DNA of 9,171 bases from a bacterium. GTDB taxonomy: Bacteria > Zhuqueibacterota > Zhuqueibacteria > Residuimicrobiales > Residuimicrobiaceae. The stretch is from positions 1-9,171 of the forward strand of contig JAAYTV010000678.1 in the NCBI GenBank assembly GCA_012523655.1, in the 5' to 3' direction. The notes beneath the pieces are model-generated. The model had not been told where the DNA came from. It did not search any database and saw only the letters and a program-made list of their open reading frames with translations. Below, piece by piece: positions 5,533-9,171 of the stretch (its first letter is position 1; each line of letters opens with the position of its first letter). The position numbers and the translations under genes were made by a program.

Positions 5533-8034
5533 TTATCTGCTCAGCACCATCTTTCGCGTCTGTTGTGTTTTGGCGGTACGCAACTGGTATAGATATACGC
5601 CGGTGGCGACAGGCCGGCCGCTCTCATCCCGGCCATCCCAGGAGATTGATTGCGCGCCCGGCAAAAGGTCTGTAAAAGTTCGCACCGTTCGCCCATTCAG
5701 ATCATATATTTTTAGAACCATTGGTCTGTTCGATCCCTGCGCATGGTAATGAATCACGGTCTCTGCGTTAAAGGGATTGGGGTAGTTCTGTTGCAGAGAA
5801 AAATGCTCCGGTAGCTGAGCGGCAACAGGGCGGTTCGCACCGGCGGTGATTTTTTTACCGATCTGCAGGTCGTCAAAATAAAGGGTCCCGCTTGCTTTGC
5901 CGCCCGGGGTATAGGTGAGCTGGATGCTGTCAAAGGCCAGCTCGCCGTCCAATCGGCCGTCTCCAAGCCATTGACCGGCAGGTGTGTTGGCGATATCCCA
6001 CTGCACCAGCTTCCATCCCAGCCAATCGATCACAAACCAAGGGCTCACCTCATGGTTCGCCGCCGCGGCCTCTGGAACACGGTCATCCACACAAAAACGA
6101 ATTTGTGTTTTACTCCCATCCCCGAACACCCACATCTGCAGGACAAAAGAAGAATCAAAAAGCAATTCTTTGGCCGGTCCACCCTCCAAGTATTCGCGTA
6201 TGAACCAGGCCGATCTGTTGGTATCCCAGGCGTAATTCAAGCGCAGAGATCTCGAGCTTCCGCTCTTCAGGTTGACGTGAAGGCTATCTACCTGCAGGCT
6301 GGTTTTTTCGCTTACAATGCCCGTGGTGTGTCCGCTGCCTTGCGGCGCCCACCACCCGCCTGCCCCCTGTTCATAATCATCCAGTGTCATGGGCGTGAAC
6401 AACGTCGAGCTGGTCTTGAAATAAAAGGTCGTCTGCTGAGTGCTCGTGTTGCCGAGGAGGTCCGAGAATCCCGGAAGCAATTGTACTTTGTAAGTTGTGT
6501 TCTGAAGCAAATTTTCTACTGGGAAAAAAGAAAGCACCGACCGGTTGTCCACTATATAGTTCCGCACTTTGCCTGAGACCGGCGTAGGCTGGCCGGACGC
6601 TGTGAGTAGGATCCGGTTTGCATGGACAGACGCGCTGTCGATGGCCTCGTTGTAGTGAAAATTGAGCACTGCGTCAGGCGCCACATTCTGTGTGTTGGGT
6701 TTCGGAGTCGCGCCTACGATGCGCGGAGGGGTGAGATCAGCCGGCCCGGTGGTAAATTGCATGACAAAAGCATCCCCGGCCGTGCGGTTCTGATCTCCGT
6801 CCAACTGATGGCCATACCGGTCCAGCGCCTCCGGCGATATCGTGAGCGTGTATTCGGTTTCGAACTGCAGCGTATCCGGCTTGAAGGCCAGAGAACGATG
6901 GTCGTTGAACCAGGTGAACGTGCCATGGGCCGCGGGCGACAAAGAAAAGGCCTTCTCCACGCAAGCCGGATCCATGGGCCTGCTGAACAGCAGCGTGATC
7001 GCCTCCCAGGCGGGAAACCGGTCCTCGCCGGCCGCGGGTGTGGAGGCTTGAACAAACGGAGGCCGTTTGGAGATCAGCGTGATGTCTTTGAAAGTGATAA
7101 ACGTATCGATCAGCGCTACCTCCAACGTGTCGCCGTAAAAATCCTCGGCCTCGATCTGCACGGTCAAGGGAGAAGATGGCAGATTTTCAAAATAGTAAAA
7201 GCCGTTGCGCAAGAGTTCCGGAGCCGAGCTGTAGTGATGAAACAAGGAGCCATATGAATCCGTGACATAGGTCCGCCCGGCCACGGTGATCCTGGCGCCG
7301 TTCACCAGATCGCCGTTCTCCTGATCAGTGACAAATCCGGCTAATATCTGCACCGGCGGACGCGTAATTTTATGAAAATCGAGAATGGACCAATAGAATG
7401 TCATGGCCTCCATTCTTTTCCATTCTGCGTTCATGTTGCGCGTGTTTTGAACGTGGTTGGTATGATAACCCGCCTCACTCAGCTCGGAAGGCATAGCGGT
7501 ATTCCGGTTGACGCTCAAATAAGGTCCGGAGCTGGTGCAGCCATAAAAGGAACAATCGCCGAAGGAGCCGGCGGTGGGAATGCGCATGCCCCGCGTCAAC
7601 AGATCCACCATATGGCTGCTCATCTTTTTGCCGCCGTTGGGCACTTTTTCCTGACCCGAACGGTATTGTCCCCACAGCAGCAGGGTGTTATTAGTTTCTG
7701 CCGAACCATTCGCTCCGGGCGCGTTGCTGTGAATGGAATGGAACCAGGCGGCGCCGAGGCTGTTGGCGTAATCCGAGCGCTGGGTCAGACCGACGATTTG
7801 CCGGTCATCCGTTCGCGTCAGATAGACGGTATCGATGTCGGTGGTTTGCAGCAAAATATCGCGCAGCGCCAAAGCCACGCGTACGTTCTTTTCCGCCTCG
7901 GAATAATTGTAGATGCCCATGTTCTCCTTCTGACTATGGCCTGGATCGAGAACAATGTTCCATCCTTTGAGTCCTCTCACCTGTGCGTCGACGCAGGCGG
8001 CCAGCAGTAAAAAAAGTAAAACCGTTCGTCTCAT
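5533..8034 (-). CDS. Exported multidomain N-acetylmuramoyl-L-alanine amidase (Amidase_3 type) with type IX-like C-terminal tail
   Basis: The protein has 833 residues from the ATG at 8032-8034, which puts the signal peptide at the N-terminus; a frame opening at 8106 would add 24 residues inside the upstream gene. Residues about 24-222 form a zinc amidase cutting the bond between N-acetylmuramic acid and L-alanine. The expected residues are present: His33 in 'DPGH', Glu48 in 'AEKN', His102 in 'SIHSNA' and catalytic Glu187 in 'SEAGYHTN'. Then come a carboxypeptidase-regulatory-like beta domain (about 229-322), two Ig-like Big_5/SbsA-type domains (about 326-430 and 435-542), and a probable jelly-roll module ('LDDYEQG' at 551 to 'LYFDDLQIG' at 718-726). 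The tail has 'QNYPNPFN' (749-756) and a FlgD-like segment to Arg833. Such tails direct secretion or surface attachment in FCB bacteria. The signal could be cut after Ala18 or lipidated at Cys14 (LAAC). It follows the propeller gene by 4 nt. Confidence 0.92.
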   Translation of the reverse strand: MRRTVLLFLLLAACVDAQVRGLKGWNIVLDPGHSQKENMGIYNYSEAEKNVRVALALRDILLQTTDIDTVYLTRTDDRQIVGLTQRSDYANSLGAAWFHSIHSNAPGANGSAETNNTLLLWGQYRSGQEKVPNGGKKMSSHMVDLLTRGMRIPTAGSFGDCSFYGCTSSGPYLSVNRNTAMPSELSEAGYHTNHVQNTRNMNAEWKRMEAMTFYWSILDFHKITRPPVQILAGFVTDQENGDLVNGARITVAGRTYVTDSYGSLFHHYSSAPELLRNGFYYFENLPSSPLTVQIEAEDFYGDTLEVALIDTFITFKDITLISKRPPFVQASTPAAGEDRFPAWEAITLLFSRPMDPACVEKAFSLSPAAHGTFTWFNDHRSLAFKPDTLQFETEYTLTISPEALDRYGHQLDGDQNRTAGDAFVMQFTTGPADLTPPRIVGATPKPNTQNVAPDAVLNFHYNEAIDSASVHANRILLTASGQPTPVSGKVRNYIVDNRSVLSFFPVENLLQNTTYKVQLLPGFSDLLGNTSTQQTTFYFKTSSTLFTPMTLDDYEQGAGGWWAPQGSGHTTGIVSEKTSLQVDSLHVNLKSGSSRSLRLNYAWDTNRSAWFIREYLEGGPAKELLFDSSFVLQMWVFGDGSKTQIRFCVDDRVPEAAAANHEVSPWFVIDWLGWKLVQWDIANTPAGQWLGDGRLDGELAFDSIQLTYTPGGKASGTLYFDDLQIGKKITAGANRPVAAQLPEHFSLQQNYPNPFNAETVIHYHAQGSNRPMVLKIYDLNGRTVRTFTDLLPGAQSISWDGRDESGRPVATGVYLYQLRTAKTQQTRKMVLSR

Positions 8035-8038
8035 GCCG

Positions 8039-8995
8039 TTATTCGTTCCGATCATGCAATCCTGAGATAGTGAGCAGATAAAGGGCGCCGTCCACTGCAT
8101 CGTCATAGGCGATTCGATCGCCGTCCGGCGACCAGGAGGGATTCATCTCCAGCTGTGCAGGAGTGTCGGTCAAAGCCTGTTTCTCCGATCCGTCCGCTTT
8201 AATGACATAGAGATCAGAGGCAAGAAGCTGATCTCCGTCATCCCGAGTGATCATGTACACCAAGTAACGGCCGTCCGGCGACCAGCGCGGTCGATGGCCT
8301 TCGCCCAACTCCAGATAGCCGCTGCCGTCGCTGTTCATGACGCACAGCGGTCCGCCCATAATTTCAAAGGCGATTTTAGCGCCGTCCGGAGAGGCGATCA
8401 AATTGATGATCCTCTCCCCCCTCTCCAGCTTGGGCGAGGCGGTGAGAGTGATGGGATGGTAAAAATAGAGTTGATCCCCCTGCAGGTAGGCCGTAGGGTT
8501 GGGCGTCTTTTTGTTCAGAGGAGTTGCCGGTTTTCCCGTCGAATACGACTGCAGTGCATGGTTAACAGCCGCGTGCACATAACGATCGTCCGCAGACCAG
8601 ACCGGCAGCCCTAGGGGTTCCGTCTGATAGGCGCAGAGCAGGCGCGACGTCTTCGATTCCACATCGAACAACTGCAGGGCGTTGTAACGGCGTAGGGCTT
8701 CATATTTTGCCACCCGGCTCACCAACGAGCGGCTGTCGTTGGACCAGGCCATACCAAAGCCTGCGGCCGGAGCATCCGAAAGCCGACGCAAGTCCCGATC
8801 CTCTAAGCGAAGCACCCAAATGCCCTGATAGTTCTCGCCCGTGCAGGCGATATAGCGTCCGTCGTATGACCAGAGCGGCTGTATGAATGCATGGTCAGGA
8901 TTTTCAAGCAACCGCACCGGGCCGCTGGAAATCGTCAGCGCCGCCCGGGCTGCTTGCAAGCCGAGCAGCCAAGCCGTCATTATTTTTGGCCACAT
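8039..8995 (-). CDS. Secreted six-bladed TolB/PD40-like beta-propeller protein
   Basis: The product has 318 residues. A Sec signal peptide is visible, with hydrophobic residues about 6-17 and a likely cut after 'AARA' (15-18). The rest is built of PD40/WD40-like repeats whose signature strand occurs six times: 'WSYDGRYIA' (42), 'WSNDSRSLV' (84), 'WSADDRYVH' (133), 'SPDGAKIAF' (202), 'WSPDGRYLV' (238) and 'WSPDGDRIA' (288). The last two are exactly 50 residues apart and share a 14-base identical DNA block (8121-8134, 8271-8284). Six blades are typical of TolB-like propellers, but the separate N-terminal domain of TolB is absent. I see no catalytic motif, so a binding or scaffold role is most likely. 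The start is supported by GGAG (9001-9004 on this strand) 5 nt upstream. The stop lies 4 nt before the amidase start, so the two are probably translated together. Confidence 0.88.
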   Translation of the reverse strand: MWPKIMTAWLLGLQAARAALTISSGPVRLLENPDHAFIQPLWSYDGRYIACTGENYQGIWVLRLEDRDLRRLSDAPAAGFGMAWSNDSRSLVSRVAKYEALRRYNALQLFDVESKTSRLLCAYQTEPLGLPVWSADDRYVHAAVNHALQSYSTGKPATPLNKKTPNPTAYLQGDQLYFYHPITLTASPKLERGERIINLIASPDGAKIAFEIMGGPLCVMNSDGSGYLELGEGHRPRWSPDGRYLVYMITRDDGDQLLASDLYVIKADGSEKQALTDTPAQLEMNPSWSPDGDRIAYDDAVDGALYLLTISGLHDRNE

Positions 8996-9000
8996 AAATG

Positions 9001-9004
9001 CTCC
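9001..9004 (-). promoter_or_regulatory. Ribosome binding site of the propeller gene
   Basis: Read on the minus strand, GGAG stands 5 nt before the ATG at 8993-8995. It favours this ATG over the second in-frame ATG five codons later, which would shorten the signal peptide. Confidence 0.55.
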
Positions 9005-9025
9005 AAATAAAAAAAGCTGATCTTT

Positions 9026-9054
9026 AGTTTACCATTAAACGCGATAAGATGCAA
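9026..9054 (-). promoter_or_regulatory. Weak candidate promoter for the propeller-amidase pair
   Basis: On the minus strand TTGCAT (9049-9054) and TAAACT (9026-9031) are 17 nt apart, matching the sigma70 boxes at 3 of 6 and 4 of 6 positions. The position, about 30 nt before the propeller start, and the AT-rich leader are suitable. The match is weak and the true promoter could lie elsewhere in 9005-9171. Confidence 0.3.
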
Positions 9055-9171
9055 ATGGTTTCCATTCACACAGGGATGGTTCATCCTATGGGTGCGGTTG
9101 GATTGATGCAACGCCCTTCTACAGCCTGAGCCCGGCTAAAACGCCACTTTGATTGCATGCAGCCGCAGCAT

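Noticed and set aside
5511..5548. Possible terminator between the convergent genes (9-bp arms with one mismatch, 20-nt loop)
   Set aside because: The loop is long, there is no T-run on either strand, and the right arm lies inside the amidase coding end. A stop signal may well exist in this junction, but this hairpin is not good evidence.
5971..8010. Plus-strand open frames at 5971-6576, 6622-7257 and 7372-8010 opposite the amidase
   Set aside because: They mirror the amidase gene, are rich in Arg, Gly and Ala without domains, and follow no promoter or ribosome site that I can see.
8035..8106. Amidase frame extended upstream to 8106
   Set aside because: The extra 24 residues lie within the end of the propeller gene and would bury the signal peptide internally; the ATG at 8032-8034 gives a normal exported N-terminus.
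8407..8430. Pyrimidine-rich stretch near 8410-8425
   Set aside because: It lies within propeller codons for a Glu/Arg/Gly-rich loop and needs no further explanation.
9136..9171. Minus-strand codons ending at a TAG (9136-9138), possibly the tail of an upstream gene ending in 'IKVAF'
   Set aside because: Only 11 codons are visible. A terminal Phe would fit an outer-membrane barrel, but such a short frame is expected by chance.

Overview
The window looks like chromosomal DNA from an uncultured or little-studied bacterium of the Fibrobacterota-Chlorobi-Bacteroidota (FCB) side of the tree. The best clue is the C-terminus of the large minus-strand protein. It has a 'QQNYPNPFN' stretch followed by a FlgD-like segment ('IYDLNGRTVRTF', 'WDGRDESGRPVATGVYLYQL'), the type IX-style tail common in KSB1, Calditrichota, Ignavibacteria and relatives. 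A Tat-exported Gfo/Idh/MocA oxidoreductase, DUF1080 proteins and HEAT lipoproteins are also frequent in such carbohydrate-degrading lineages. The phylum call is an inference. I see no mobile elements, RNA genes or CRISPR.

Layout: (1) 1-711, minus: N-terminal 237 codons of a sodium:solute symporter, running off the left edge. It begins at a TTG behind a perfect AGGAGG. (2) 712-899: divergent promoter region with a good sigma70-type promoter facing right and overlapping inverted repeats facing the symporter. (3) 900-2165 and 2180-5500, plus, 14 nt apart: a Tat-signal Gfo/Idh/MocA oxidoreductase, then a 1106-residue lipoprotein made of a long HEAT-like solenoid and two different DUF1080 (3-keto-disaccharide hydrolase family) domains. 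(4) 5501-5532: a 32-nt convergent junction. (5) 8993/8995 down to 5533, minus: a secreted six-bladed TolB/PD40-like propeller, then, after 4 nt, a multidomain exported N-acetylmuramoyl-L-alanine amidase. (6) 8996-9171: leader of that pair, with no convincing gene.

How they may work together: the left half fits a glycoside-processing unit. The exported oxidoreductase would oxidise a sugar ring, probably at C3. The DUF1080 domains would cleave the 3-keto-glycoside, and the symporter would import a product. This follows family precedent and gene order; substrate and chemistry are not proven by sequence. The right half is a separate cell-wall or surface unit: an amidase with a secretion tail and an exported propeller partner. 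The most unusual object is the HEAT plus tandem DUF1080 lipoprotein, whose two catalytic-type domains belong to visibly different subtypes.
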